From Ottowia beijingensis (GTDB taxonomy: Bacteria > Pseudomonadota > Gammaproteobacteria > Burkholderiales > Burkholderiaceae_C), in assembly GCF_013423955.1 (NCBI RefSeq), contig NZ_JACCKX010000001.1:3410001-3474000 (forward strand): a stretch of 64,000 nt of DNA, written 5' to 3'. Position numbers and translations under genes: made by a program. This document shows positions 39,408 through 51,673 of the stretch, one piece after another. Below the pieces are notes generated by a model. The model worked only from the letters and a program-made list of their open reading frames with translations, did no database searches and was not told the origin of the DNA. Every line of letters starts with the position of its first letter. Position 1 is the stretch's first letter.

Positions 39408-40619
39408 TCAGAACCCCGTGCGCGCCGCGCGCGAGGTGAAGAAGATGCCGCTGGGCGACCTGGCGGGCAGCTCGGCCAGGGTCTTGAAGCTCTGCGTGTC
39501 GACCACCACCACCTTGTGGTCGTCGCGCGCGCTGATCCACACGGCATCGCCGCGCGGCGTGAACTCCATGTGCAGCACGGCCTTGCCGGGCTTCAGGCTG
39601 TGCACGATCTGGCGCGTCTGCGTGTCGATCACCTGCACCGTGTCGTAATCGGGCACGGCAAAGTTGACCCACACCTGGCGCCCGTCGGGCCGCGCCATGA
39701 CGAACACCGGCTGGCCGGCGACCTTGATGCGGCCGACTTCCTTCCAGGTGTCGGTGTCGACGATCAGCACCTCGTGCCTGCCGATGGCGGGCAGGTAGGC
39801 GTGCTTGCCGGCAATCGACCAGCCGCGCAGGTGCGGCATCTTGAACACCGGCAGCGGCTGCTCGCCGCGGCCGTAATTGGGCAGGATGCGCTCGACCCTG
39901 GGCTGCGGTGCCCACAGGTCCATCTTGGCCAGGCCGTCCTCGCCGAACAGGCCGGCGATGTAGGTGCGGCCGTCGGGCGAGACCAGCGCGTCGTAGGGCT
40001 GCTTGCCGATATTGGCGAATTTGGTGAGCTGCGGCTTGCGCGGATCGGCCAGGTCGGCGATCCAGATCTGGCCGGCATCGAACAGCGAGAAGATGAAGCG
40101 GTTGCGCGGGATGTCGGCCAGGCCCACCACGCGCGAGGCCTTGCCGTCGACCACGGCGGGAATGTCGGCCAGCGGCTCGAGCGTGCGGGCGTCGAACACC
40201 TTCACGCCGCCGGGTTGGTAGTTCTGCGCCACCACCAGCGTGCCATCGGTCGAAATCGCCCCGCCGATGGAGTTGCCGGCCTGCATCACGCGGCCTTCGA
40301 TGCGGCCGGTGATCAGGTTCACCTTGGTCAGTGCGCCGTCGCGCCCGAACACGTAGGCGCGGCCGCCGTCGCGCGAGAACACCACCGAGGCGTGCGACAG
40401 GTCGCCCAGCCCGGTGATGGTGCCCAGACGCGTGCGCGCGGTGGTGTCAAGCACGCCGATGCTGCCGCTCTCGCGCTCGATCACCAGGCCCAGATCACCG
40501 CTGCCGCGGCCGGGCTCGATCAGCAGGGTCGGCTTGCTGGCACAGGCGGCCAACGCGGTGGCGGAAGACAGCGCCAGCAGCGTGCGGCGCGAAACAGGGG
40601 GCAGGGAAGGCAAGGTCAT
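39408..40619 (-). CDS. nirF: NirF, heme d1 biosynthesis lipoprotein
   Basis: 403 residues. Twin-Arg-like lipoprotein signal SRRTLLALSSATALAAC with lipobox Cys26, then a d1-type propeller (GLVIERESGSIGVLDTTART, PLPVFKMPHLRGWSIAGKHAYLP, AVLHMEFTPRGDAVWISARDD). NirF acts late in d1 synthesis in the periplasm. ATG overlaps the nirC stop (ATGA), so the two are translationally coupled. Confidence 0.92.
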   Translation of the reverse strand: MTLPSLPPVSRRTLLALSSATALAACASKPTLLIEPGRGSGDLGLVIERESGSIGVLDTTARTRLGTITGLGDLSHASVVFSRDGGRAYVFGRDGALTKVNLITGRIEGRVMQAGNSIGGAISTDGTLVVAQNYQPGGVKVFDARTLEPLADIPAVVDGKASRVVGLADIPRNRFIFSLFDAGQIWIADLADPRKPQLTKFANIGKQPYDALVSPDGRTYIAGLFGEDGLAKMDLWAPQPRVERILPNYGRGEQPLPVFKMPHLRGWSIAGKHAYLPAIGRHEVLIVDTDTWKEVGRIKVAGQPVFVMARPDGRQVWVNFAVPDYDTVQVIDTQTRQIVHSLKPGKAVLHMEFTPRGDAVWISARDDHKVVVVDTQSFKTLAELPARSPSGIFFTSRAARTGF

Positions 40620-40983
40620 GGTGCGATTCTGGGCGCTTCGATCGGGAACCCAGCCTGCAACTGGCGCGCGATCCAGTGCGCGTCGGCTTCGGAGATCATG
40701 GTCTTCCAGCCGGGCATGGGGTGCCGGGCCGGCCGTTGTAGATGACGGCCACCAGGCTGTCGTAAGGGAAGTCGGCCATGCGGTCGCGCGTGAGTGCCGG
40801 CCCCAGGCCACCGGTGAGCTGGATGCCGTGGCAGGAGCCGCAGTCCTGGCGCACCATGCGGATCAGCTGCGCCTGGCGCGCACCGTCGATGCTGGCCGGC
40901 GCGTCGGATTTGAAGTCTTTTGCGTGGCCAGCGCTGGCCAGTAAAGCGCCAGCAGCTATCAAAACCAAAGCAGAGCGAAACAT
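40616..40983 (-). CDS. nirC: NirC-type small cytochrome c (frameshifted)
   Basis: About 122 residues when repaired. Signal peptide residues 1-21, heme motif Cys48-Gly-Ser-Cys51-His52, axial Met in GTPMPGWKTMISEADAHWIA. Frame breaks near 40720 in CCCC. Similar to NirC/cytochrome c55x, an electron donor in cd1 reductase maturation. Its signal-peptide codons (VLIAAGALL) coincide with TTTTGATAGCTGCTGGCGCT, a copy of the window's intergenic repeat. Confidence 0.85.
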
Positions 40984-40989
40984 CGGGTG

Positions 40990-41203
40990 AGCCAGGGGCT
41001 GGGGTGAGGGCGGCGTTCAATCCATCGCCGCTGGCCCTCACCCCAACCCTCTCCCAGGGGAGAGGGAGAAATACCGGAGGCTGCGAGCAACCCCTGAAAT
41101 GACAAATGGCCGCGGAGCAGGCCATCCGGGGCATGCGTGGCCGGGGTTTCCCCGGCCACTGCATGCGTCCCCAGTGGGGAAGGCGCGCCAGCGCCACAGG
41201 GGC
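40990..41203. repeat. Repeat-rich nirS-nirC gap
   Basis: About 220 bases without a gene. Contains CCCTCACCCCAACCCTCTCC facing GGGGAGAGGGAG (41035-41071), a widely distributed intergenic palindrome, and copy 5 of the ~110-base repeat (41105-41203: CGCGGAGCAGGCCATCCGGG ... GCGCCAGCGCCACAGGGG). Confidence 0.65.
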
Positions 41204-41204
41204 G

Positions 41205-43031
<1,827 letters not shown>

Positions 43032-43074
43032 CTACTCGGGCACCACGATTCTTGGGTTGAGGGGGTTCCCGTCC

Positions 43075-43088
43075 TTGACTTGGTTCAA
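43075..43088 (-). promoter_or_regulatory. Dnr/FNR box of the nir operon
   Basis: TTGAC-TTGG-TTCAA (plus strand), same form as the box before norC, centred about 114 bases before the nirS start. AAGAAT on the minus strand at 43053-43048 could be the -10 element at class II spacing. Confidence 0.75.
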
Positions 43089-43161
43089 GTCAGGGTTTTT
43101 CACAAAGATGGTTCGGGCTCAAAGAAGGTCGGCGAGCGCCCGATGCTCGCCGGCGTGCGGC

Positions 43162-43365
43162 TCAGGGTAAACCCTGGCCAGTGCTCTGATCTCCAGCGCC
43201 CGGGGCGGCCACCTGAACCAGATGGCTGAGCGCGCCCTCGACCTCGGCCGATGTCACGGGCTGGAAATGCGCCGTGTGGGCCATGGTGACGGCGGCGATG
43301 CCCGAAATCAGCAGCACCCCGAGCGCCAGGAGCAGGGGGCGGTGCAGCGATCCGGTGGTTTGCAT
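43162..43365 (-). CDS. Small hypothetical membrane protein
   Basis: 67 residues: a short basic start (MQTTGSLHR), one hydrophobic segment (PLLLALGVLLISGIAAVTMA) and a polar tail. It could be an exported or anchored peptide. No recognised family; located between the nirS promoter and the Lrp-type regulator. Coding status is uncertain. Confidence 0.4.
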   Translation of the reverse strand: MQTTGSLHRPLLLALGVLLISGIAAVTMAHTAHFQPVTSAEVEGALSHLVQVAAPGAGDQSTGQGLP

Positions 43366-43461
43366 GGGACGGCCTGCTGGTAAAGCGGAGAAGCGTTTGA
43401 CGATGGCTCGATCGTCTCCAATCGGGGCCGAGGCCGCTGTCAGACAGCGCCGCAGGCTGCG

Positions 43462-43998
43462 TCAGCGCGTGCCGCGAGATGCGCCGGGTGCCGGCGCTCT
43501 GCGTGCGCTGGGCGCCGCCTGTTGCGGGTCGATCGGCAGTTTCACCTCGGCCTTGACTTCCTTCAGCACGATGGACGAGCGCACGTGCGTCACGCCGGGC
43601 AGCTTGAACAGCGTGCCGTGCAGGAACTGCTCGTACTCGGCAATGCCCGGCACGACCACGGTGAGGATGTAGTCGGCCTGCCCGGTGGTGGACAGGCAGC
43701 GCACGATCTGCGGCGTGGCGGCCACGGCGCGCTCGAACTGCTGCACCAGGTCCTCGGTGTGCTGGCTCAGGTTGGTCTCCACCACCACCATCAGGTCGAG
43801 CCCCACCTTGGCGCGATCGACCAGCGCGCTGTAGCCCCGGATGACGCCGGTCGCCTCCATGTCCTTGATGCGCTTCCAGCACGGCGTGCTCGACAGGCCC
43901 ACGCGCTCGGCGATCTGCTGCACCGTCTGGCGGGCATCGCGCTGCAACTCCTGCAGGATGCGCACGCTGGCGGAATCAAGAATGATATTCTTTGTCAT
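43462..43998 (-). CDS. Lrp/AsnC family regulator
   Basis: 178 residues. HTH at residues 10-55 (RILQELQRDARQTVQQIAER, LSSTPCWKRIKDME), then the RAM ligand-binding domain (VEQ-like VVVETNLSQHTEDLVQQF, GQADYILTVVVPG). A 25-residue Ala/Pro/Arg tail is extra. Divergent from the indolepyruvate oxidoreductase gene across an A/T-rich 110-base gap, so it probably responds to an amino or keto acid and controls that gene. Confidence 0.9.
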   Translation of the reverse strand: MTKNIILDSASVRILQELQRDARQTVQQIAERVGLSSTPCWKRIKDMEATGVIRGYSALVDRAKVGLDLMVVVETNLSQHTEDLVQQFERAVAATPQIVRCLSTTGQADYILTVVVPGIAEYEQFLHGTLFKLPGVTHVRSSIVLKEVKAEVKLPIDPQQAAPSARRAPAPGASRGTR

Positions 43999-44108
43999 AT
44001 TGCTTTTTAAGAAAAATCTTCCTGAATATTAGGCGATGATAGCAAAAATAAGAAGCATTTTCAGCGTCCGGTCTATAAGCTTGGTGGCCAGAAATGCAAG
44101 GAGACGCC

Positions 44109-47100
44109 ATGCCCGCCAACCCCGCCATCACACCTGCCCTGCGTCGCCGCGATTACCGCCTGGGCGACAACCTGTGGGCGCGGCAGGGGCAGGTTTTCAT
44201 CACCGGCACACAGGCCCTGGTGCGCCTGCCGTTGATGCAGCGCTGGCTGGACGAAGCGGCGGGGCTAGATACGCGCGGCTTCGTCAGCGGCTACCGCGGC
44301 TCGCCGCTCGGCATGGTCGACCAGCAAATCTGGAAGGCGGGCACGCCATGGAAAGAGGCGGGGCTGACGTTCGTGCCCGCCATCAACGAGGAGTTGGCCG
44401 CCACCCAGGTGCTGGGCACGCAACGCGTGGAGAGTGACCCCGAGAAGACCTGCGATGCCGTGTTCGCGCTGTGGTACGGCAAGGGCCCGGGCGTGGACCG
44501 AGCGGGCGATGCGCTGAAGCATGGCAATGCCTATGGCTCGTCGCCGCACGGCGGCGTGCTGGTGGTGGCGGGCGACGACCACGGCTGCGTGTCGTCGTCG
44601 ATGCCGCACCAGAGCGACCAGCTGTTCCAGGCCTTCCACATGCCCATCGTGGCGCCGGCCAACGTGGCCGAGCACCTGGAGTTCGGGCTGTACGGCTGGG
44701 CGCTGTCGCGCTTTTCGGGCCACTGGGTGGGGCTGACCTCGTTGTCGGAAGTGGTGGAAAGCGGCGCCACGGTCGATCTGGACGCGATCCACGCGCGCGT
44801 GGCGGCGTGGAAAAGTGCGGACGACGTGGGTGCAGCCACGGGTTTCATGCCCCCGCGCAGGGCCTGCACTACCGCTGGCCCGATCTGCCGTCGCTACAGA
44901 TCGAGGAGCGCCTGGCGCACAAGCTGCGGGCGGTGGCGGCCTTTTCGGCTGTGAACTCGATCGACCGCCAGGTTATCGAGTCGCCGCTGGCCACGGTGGG
45001 CATCGTCACCTGCGGCAAGGCGCACTACGACTTGATGGAAGTGCTGCGGCGGCTCGATATCTCGCCGCAGATGCTGGCCGATGCGGGCGTGCGGCTGTAC
45101 AAGGTGGGCCTGTCGTTCCCCATCGAGACCACGCGCATGCAGGCGTTTGCGCAGGGCCTGCGCGAGATTCTGGTCATCGAGGAAAAGGGCGCGGTGGTCG
45201 AGGCGCAGTTGCGCGACCTGTTCTACAACGCCCCGGTGCGGCCAGTCATCCTGGGCAAGCGCGATGCCGGCGGCCAGCCGCTCGTCAGCAGCCTGGGTGA
45301 GCTGCGCCCTTCGCGCCTGATCGAGCTGACGGCCGACTGGCTGATCCGCCACTTCCCCGATCGCTTTGCCGACCGGCGTGCGCTGGTGCGCGACTTCACG
45401 CTGCCCGAACTGCTCAGCAACGAGTCCGACAGCGTCAAGCGCCTGCCGTACTTTGCGCTGGCTGCCCGCACAACACCTCCACCGTGGTGCCCGAAGGTTC
45501 GACCGCGCGCGCCGGCATCGGCTGCCACTTCATGGCCAACTGGATGGACCGCGAGACCGAGGGCCTGATCCAGATGGGCGGCGAGGGCGTGGACTGGGTG
45601 TCGCATTCGCGCTTCACCAGAAAGCCGCATGTGTTCCAGAACCTGGGCGACGGCACCTACTACCACTCGGGCTATCTGGCCATCCGCCAGGCGGTGGCGG
45701 CGAAGGCGCGCATCACCTACAAGATCCTGTTCAACGACGCGGTGGCGATGACGGGCGGGCAGCCGGTCGATGGCGTCATCAGCGTCGATGCCATCGCGCG
45801 CCAGGTCGAGAGCGAGGGTGTGAAGAAGGTCGTCGTGCTGTCCGACGACATCGGCCAATACGACGGCCAGAAGGCGCGCTTTCCGCACGGCACCGAATTT
45901 TTCGACCGGGACCAGCTCGACCGCGTGCAGCGCGAGCTGCGCGAGATCGACGGCGTGACGGTGTTGATCTACGAGCAGACATGCGCCGCCGAAAGCGCCG
46001 CCGCCGCAAGAAGGGCGAGCTGGTCGACCCCGACAAGCGCCTGTTCATCAACGAGGCCGTGTGCGAAGGCTGCGGAGACTGCAGCGTGCAAAGCAACTGC
46101 GTGGCCGTGCTGCCGCACGAGACGGCGCTCGGTCGCAAGCGCAAGATCGACCAGACCGCCTGCAACAAGGACTATGCCTGCGCCAAGGGCTTTTGCCCCA
46201 GCTTCGTGGGCGTGACGGGCGGCACGCTGCGCAAGAAGGCCGGTGCGCTGTCCGGCAGCCGCATCGGCGAGGGCGGGCAGGACGCCTTCACGCGCCTGGT
46301 GGCCAGCCTGCCCGAGCCGGCGCCGCACGGGTGGACCGGCCCGTACGACTTGCTGGTCACCGGCGTCGGCGGCACCGGCGTGGTGACGGTGGGCGCCGTG
46401 ATCGCCATGGCCGCGCACCTGGAGGGCAAGAGCGCCAGCGTGCTCGACTTCATGGGCTTTGCGCAAAGGGCGGGGCGGTGATGAGCTTCCTGCGCCTGGC
46501 CGACGTACCCGAGCGGCTGAACCAGGTGCGCATCGACACCCAGCAGGCCGACGCCGTGCTGGCCTGCGACACCGTGGTGGCCGCGCAGCCCGAGGCGCTG
46601 GGCACGGTGCGCCACGGCCGCACGCGCATCCTGGCCAACGTGCACGAAACGCCGGTGGCCGAATCGCTGAAGAACCCCGACGCCAGCCTGAAGACCGACG
46701 GCCTGCTGGCCAAGCTGCGCTTTGCCGCCGGCGACGAGCGCGTGGAAACCTTCGACGCGCAGCGCCTGGCCGAGGACTTTCTGGGCGACACGGTGACGGC
46801 CAACATCGTTGCGATGGGCTACGCCTGGCAGCGCGGGCTGGTGCCCGTCGGCTTCGCTGCCATCCAGCGCGCCATCGAACTCAACGGCGTCGCCGTGCCG
46901 GCCAACCAGGCCGCCTTCTCGCTCGGCCGTCTGGCCGCGGCCGACCCGGGCGCGTGCGCGGCACTGCTGGGCGATGCGGTGCAGCCGGCATCCCCTCACG
47001 GCGAATCGCTGGATGAACTTATCGCCCACGCCATGAGCCAGCTCACCCAGTACCAGAACGCCGCCTGGGCCGGGCGCTACGCCGCGCTGGTGCGCGAGGC

Positions 47101-47731
47101 GCACGCGTGCGAGCAGGCCGTGGCCCCCGGCAGCGAGGCCTTCACCCGCGCCGTGGCGCTGTCGCTGCGCAAGCTGATGACGTACAAGGACGAGTACGAG
47201 GTGGCGCGCCTGTACGCCGACCCGGCGTTCCGCCAGGCGCTGGACCAGCAGTTCGAGGGCGACGTGAAGCTCAGCTTCTACATGGCGCCGCCGCTGATCA
47301 GCCGCGGCAAGAATGGCCAGCCGCCGCGCAAGATCGAGCTGGGCGGCTGGCTGCTGCCCGCGCTGCGCTGGCTGGCCAGGGGCAAGGCGCTGCGCGGTGG
47401 CGTGTTCGACATCTTCGGCCGCACCGAAGAGCGCCGCATGGAGCGCGAACTGATCGAACGGTTCGAGGCCCGCGTGCGCGAACTGCTGCCGCAGTTGACG
47501 ACCGGCAACCTCCGGCTCGCGGTCGACATTGCTGCGGTGCCACTGTCGATGCGCGGCTTCGGCCACGTCAAGCAGGCCGCCGTGGTGCTGGCGCGCGTGC
47601 GCGAGATGGAGCTGCTGCGCCGCTTCGACGCCGCGCGCTACCCGGCACCGCCGCGCCAGCCGCAGGCAGGGCAGATCAAGGGCATACCGATCGCGAAGGC
47701 AGCACCCAGCGCAGCGGTTGCTTCAAAATAA
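44109..47731 (+). CDS. Fused indolepyruvate ferredoxin oxidoreductase (four frameshifts)
   Basis: About 1208 residues when repaired. Oxidises aryl or branched 2-keto acids to acyl-CoA with ferredoxin. Order: pyrimidine-binding domain (GFVSGYRGSPLGMVDQQIWK), TPP-binding domain (GIGCHFMANWMDRETEG), 4Fe-4S-type cysteines (VCEGCGDCSVQSNC ... CAKGFCPSF, near residue 650), then the gamma/IorB domain (LVTGVGGTGVVTVGAVIAMA) and a C-terminal DUF6537-like region. Breaks near 44855, 45470, 45985 and 46470, each a lost base. The single-chain alpha-beta fusion is usual in proteobacteria. Probably regulated by the divergent Lrp protein. Confidence 0.88.
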
Positions 47732-47782
47732 ATAGCTGCCAGCGCCCGTAGGGCGGGCGCTGGATGCCGATTTGGCTTGTAT
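47724..47782. repeat. Short intergenic repeat between convergent genes
   Basis: AAATAGCTGCCAGCGCCCG then GGGCGGGCGCTGGATGCCG, with perfect CCAGCGCCCG / CGGGCGCTGG arms around TAGGG; may also act as a bidirectional stop. Confidence 0.6.
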
Positions 47783-47802
47783 TCTAGAGGCGAGGTGGCG
47801 GC

Positions 47803-48120
47803 TCAGACGCTGGTCAGCTTCAGGCCCAGAATGCCGGCCACGATCAGGCCCACGCAGACCAGCCGCGCGGCGTTGGCCGGATCGTTGAACAGCGCGATGC
47901 CCAGGATCACCGTGCCCACGGCGCCGATGCCCGTCCACACGGCGTAGGCGGTGCCCACGGGCAGATCGCGCATCGCCAGCCCCAGCAGCACCACGCTGAC
48001 CAGCATCGACAGCGCCGTGCCCACGCTGGGCCACAGGCGGGTAAAGCCGTGGGTGTACTTCAGGCCGATGGCCCAGCCGATCTCGAACAGACCGGCGACG
48101 AACAACAGAATCCAGGACAT
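47803..48120 (-). CDS. sugE: SugE/Gdx small multidrug resistance exporter
   Basis: 105 residues, four helices. [20 protein letters not shown] contains the essential Glu14; [14 protein letters not shown] and [18 protein letters not shown] are Gdx signatures. Gdx proteins export guanidinium in exchange for protons. A candidate guanidine-II riboswitch is in the leader, which supports guanidinium as substrate. GGAG lies 9 bases before the ATG. Confidence 0.93.
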   Translation of the reverse strand: MSWILLFVAGLFEIGWAIGLKYTHGFTRLWPSVGTALSMLVSVVLLGLAMRDLPVGTAYAVWTGIGAVGTVILGIALFNDPANAARLVCVGLIVAGILGLKLTSV

Positions 48121-48141
48121 GGGAGCACTCCGAGCCAGGGC

Positions 48142-48186
48142 GGGGTCGTCCCCACAAGCGATAAAACACGGCAGGTCGACCTGCCG
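48142..48186 (-). promoter_or_regulatory. Candidate guanidine-II (mini-ykkC) riboswitch
   Basis: In the sugE leader, read on the minus strand: hairpin P1 CGGCAGG-TCGA-CCTGCCG (48186-48169), a 15-base linker, then P2 GGGG-ACGA-CCCC (48153-48142), 21 bases before the ATG. Two short GC hairpins with ACGR loops are the whole consensus of this class. P2 fits exactly; the P1 loop is UCGA rather than ACGR. Confidence 0.7.
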
Positions 48187-48189
48187 TTT

Positions 48190-48250
48190 TGCTATCGTGT
48201 TGATAGCTGGTGGCGCCCCAAGCATGGCGCCTGGAGCGCGATTTTGCCTT
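48190..48250. repeat. Short intergenic repeat upstream of sugE
   Basis: GTTGATAGCTGGTGGCGCC then CTGGAGCGCGATTTTGCCTT, a member of the AGCTGCTTGCGC family. The rest of the gap to 48333 holds no gene. Confidence 0.5.
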
Positions 48251-48333
48251 GAACTGCGGCGTGCGCGCGCGTGTGGCGCATCAACCACCCAGGCGCGAGT
48301 GCGGCCATGCCGACCCGCGCCAGAGTGGTGGTG

Positions 48334-51300
48334 TTACGCCCGCTCCACCCGCACCGGCAGGCCCTGGCGCACGGCGGCGCCCGAGATGGCCTCGACCCAG
48401 CCGTTGGGCTGCTGCTCGCCGCGCGTGACGTCGACCAGACCCATCTCGTTCATGTTGACGCCAGCACCCAGCGCAGCGTTGGCGGCCAGCGGCTTGCCAT
48501 CGATGGAGTGGGTGCGGGCGCCCAGCTCCTTGTGGCCGTAGCCGTACTCGACGGCGATGGCGCCTTTCATGACGCCGTCGCGCACGATGGCCACGCCGGT
48601 GATGCTGCCGCCGGGGCTGGTGACGCGGATCTTCTGGCCGTTGCCGATGCCCAGCCGCGCCGCGTCCTCGCGGTTGATCGATATCGGGTTGTGCGGGTGC
48701 ACCTGGCGCAGGCGCTCGACCGCGATGGCCATCGAACTCATCAGGTTCGACTTGTACGAGGTCATCAGGAAGGGGTAGTCGGCCTCGTTGAACTTCTCGC
48801 GCATGGGCGTGCCGTCGGCCAGGCGGGTGGGGTGCCAGGTGGGGCAGCCGTCAAAACGCTGGCCGGTCATGCTGTGGCGCATCTTGATCAGGTCTTCGCT
48901 CCACAGCGCCTGCGCCGGCTTGTGGCGCGCCTTCAGGTGCTGGCCGTCCCAGGCCTTGTCGAGGTTGTCGAAGCGCCCACCGCGGGTCATGATCATCGCC
49001 ACCTTGCGCCACTCCTCGGGCTTGAGCGCGGCTTGCAGCAGCTCGGCATGGCGCTGCATGCCGGTCACGGCCAGGTCGTCGTCGCTGGCGTCGGGCAGCA
49101 CGTTGCCGCCGGCCCAGGCGATGTTGGCCATGCCGCGCAGGTAGAAGTCGGTGGCGGTGTTCAGGTCGTGGGCGTTGCCGTCCTTGTCCTTGAGCGCGCC
49201 GGGGCCGAAGCCGGGCATGCCCAGTGTGCGCGCCACCGCGATCAGGAAGGACTCCAGGTTCACCGGCTCGCCACTGGCCGTCTTGGCCACCTTCGGCTCG
49301 ACCGCGGGCACGCGGATGGTGGAAGACTTGACCACCACGTCGGCCCACGGCGCCGAGATGCCCCAGCTTTCGTACGTGACCGTGTCGGGCACGATGTAGT
49401 CGGCGTAGGCGTTGGTCTCGTTGATGAACGGGTTGATCGACACCACCAGCGGCAGGATCGACGGGTCCTTCAGCTTGTCGAGCAACGCGTTCTTGAAGCC
49501 GTTGATCGAGTAGACCGGGTTGCTCATGTGGTTGAACCACACCTTGGCGCGGTACGGATAACCGTTCAGGGCCGAGGCCACCATCTCGCTGCTCAGGTTG
49601 CCGGTGGCCGGGTACCACGGTGCCTGTGCCGGGTAGGCATTGCCGGCGGCCTGCTTGCGCTTGAACTCGCTGGTCTTCTCGTACGGGAAGTTGTTGCGCG
49701 ACAACGCGATGCCCGCCAGCTTGGCGCGACCCGGAAACTGCGCGAAGTTGTAGCGCGGACCAGGGCCGAAAGGACCGAACTGGCCGGCGTCGAGCACCAG
49801 GCCGCCCTTGACGTTGAGGTTGCCCACCAGCACGTTGAGCAGTGCAATCGCATAGGCGGTGTAGAAGCCCGCGCCGCCCATGGTGCCGCCGTGCGCGTCG
49901 GCCACGGCGTGCTTGCCGTGGCTGGTGAACTCCTGCGCCAGTGCCTCGATCTCGGCGCGCGGCACGCCGCACAGCTCGGCGTATTCGTCCAGCGTTTTCT
50001 TGTGCGCTTCGCGGCGCAGCATCATCATCGAGGTCATCACGGCCACGCCTTGGCCCTGCTCGCCCCAGGCCGGAATGTCGAGCGTGGTTTCGACCTTCAG
50101 GTTGGCGGCTTCGGCTCGGGTGTGCGGCACCAGCGTGCCGTCGGCTGCCTGCACCACGTACACGTCGGGCACTTCCTCGACCTTGGGCGCGGGCGCTGGC
50201 TGGGCCGGTGCTGCAGCAGGGGCCGCGGCAGCGGCGCGGCTGCGTCAGGCTTGGCGGTGGGGGCAGCGGTGGCAGCAGGCTTGGGCTGTGCTGCGGCCAC
50301 GGCGGCGGGCGCAGCAGCGGCGGGCGTGGCTGGCACGGGCTTGGGCTCCGGCTTGGGCCAGCCCAGGTCGGCGCCGCGCAGGAAGCTGCCGAAGCGCGGG
50401 TGCTTGGGATCCGCCACCACCAGGTGGGTGGCGTTGGTCCAGGCCACCTCGCCAGCCGCTTCCATGGCGGCGGGGCCGGGCTGGCTCAGGTGCTGGGCGT
50501 CGTAGCGGTCGTTGTCGATGATCCAGCGGATCAGGCCCATCACCAGCGCCAGGTCGGTGGCGGGCTTGACGGGCAACCAGCGGTTGCCGTCGCCCGAGGC
50601 CATGCTCGACGAGGTGGGGAGGATGGGCGAGACCACCACGTAGCGGAAAGGGTTGTCCTTGCGCGTGCGCGCCTCGGCCAGTTGGCGGCCCTGGCGCTGG
50701 AACGGGTTGCCCGACTGCGCAGGGGCCGCGCCGATGAACAGGCCGAAGCTGGCCGAGGGCCAATCCGGCTTGCCGTGCGGCATGGCGCGGATGTCGCCCA
50801 GCGCCGCGCCGGTGCCGACGCGGAAGGTCTGGCCGCAGTACGAGCCGTGGTTGCCGAAGTTGCGGCTGCCGAACGACTGCTCGGTGAAGCGGCGCACCAG
50901 CCCGGTGCGGCCTTCGTTGGCCGAGTCGGTGAAGATGAGCTGGTTCGACTTGGGACCGTATTCGGGGTTCTCGGCGTCAATGGGGGTGTTCTGGTCGAAG
51001 ATGGCGCGCAGGCCGTCCACCTGGCCTTCACCGAACAGGTTGCCACCCTCGCAGACTTCCTTCACCAGCTCCTCGAACGAGATCGTCTTCCATTGGCCCG
51101 AGCCGCGCGGGCCGACGCGCTGAGCGGCTGCAGCACACGGTGCGGGTTGTTCTGCTGCTCCAGCATCGACGAGCCGCGCGCGCACGAGGTGGCGCGGCCT
51201 TCCAGCCCGCTTTCGCCGCCGAGCTTGGCATACACCTCGCGCACCGGCATGTCCATGGGCGCGGGGCTCACCGTGGCCAGCGGGTGGTAGGGGTTGCCGG

Positions 51301-51657
51301 CGACGCGGATGATGCGGTTGCTGGCGGTGTCCACGCGCACGCGCACGCCGCACTGCGTCCAGCAGCCCAGGCAGCTGGACATGCTCACCGTCTGGCCGGG
51401 CTGGGTGCTGAGCTGGCCACTGACCGGGTCGATTCGGGCTCGGGCGTCAGCGAATTGCCGCGCGTGGCGTGTGCCGGCACCTCGCCCGCGCTGCCGGTGA
51501 CCAAGCCCTTGCCGGCCTTGAAAAGCGTTTCGCCATAGCCGGCCGCGAAGGCCGCCAAGCCGCCGGCGGCGATGCCGCCGCGCGTGAGCATCTGGCGTTT
51601 GCTGAGATCGGGCGGCGTCGTGCCCGCCGGGTTCTGGGTTTTCACTGCGTCATTCAT
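48334..51657 (-). CDS. ttrA: Tetrathionate reductase catalytic subunit TtrA (three frameshifts)
   Basis: Molybdopterin oxidoreductase, about 1108 residues when repaired. Tat-like leader (SKRQMLTRGGIAAGGLAAF), 4Fe-4S site MSSCLGCWTQCGVRV ... ATSCARG near residues 95-160, probable Mo-ligand Cys in NHGSYCGQTFRVG, molydopterin motifs GLFIGAAPAQSGNPF and the C-terminal VTSPGGSITGVAIV domain. Breaks near 51433, 51120 and 50230. A ~70-residue Ala/Pro/Lys-rich stretch (near residues 435-505) is not part of the family fold. ATG at 51657 has AAGGAGA upstream. Reduces tetrathionate to thiosulfate in the periplasm; related arsenate or thiosulfate enzymes are less likely given ttrB, ttrC and ttrSR alongside. 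Confidence 0.85.
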
Positions 51658-51673
51658 CACCAATCTCCTTCAA

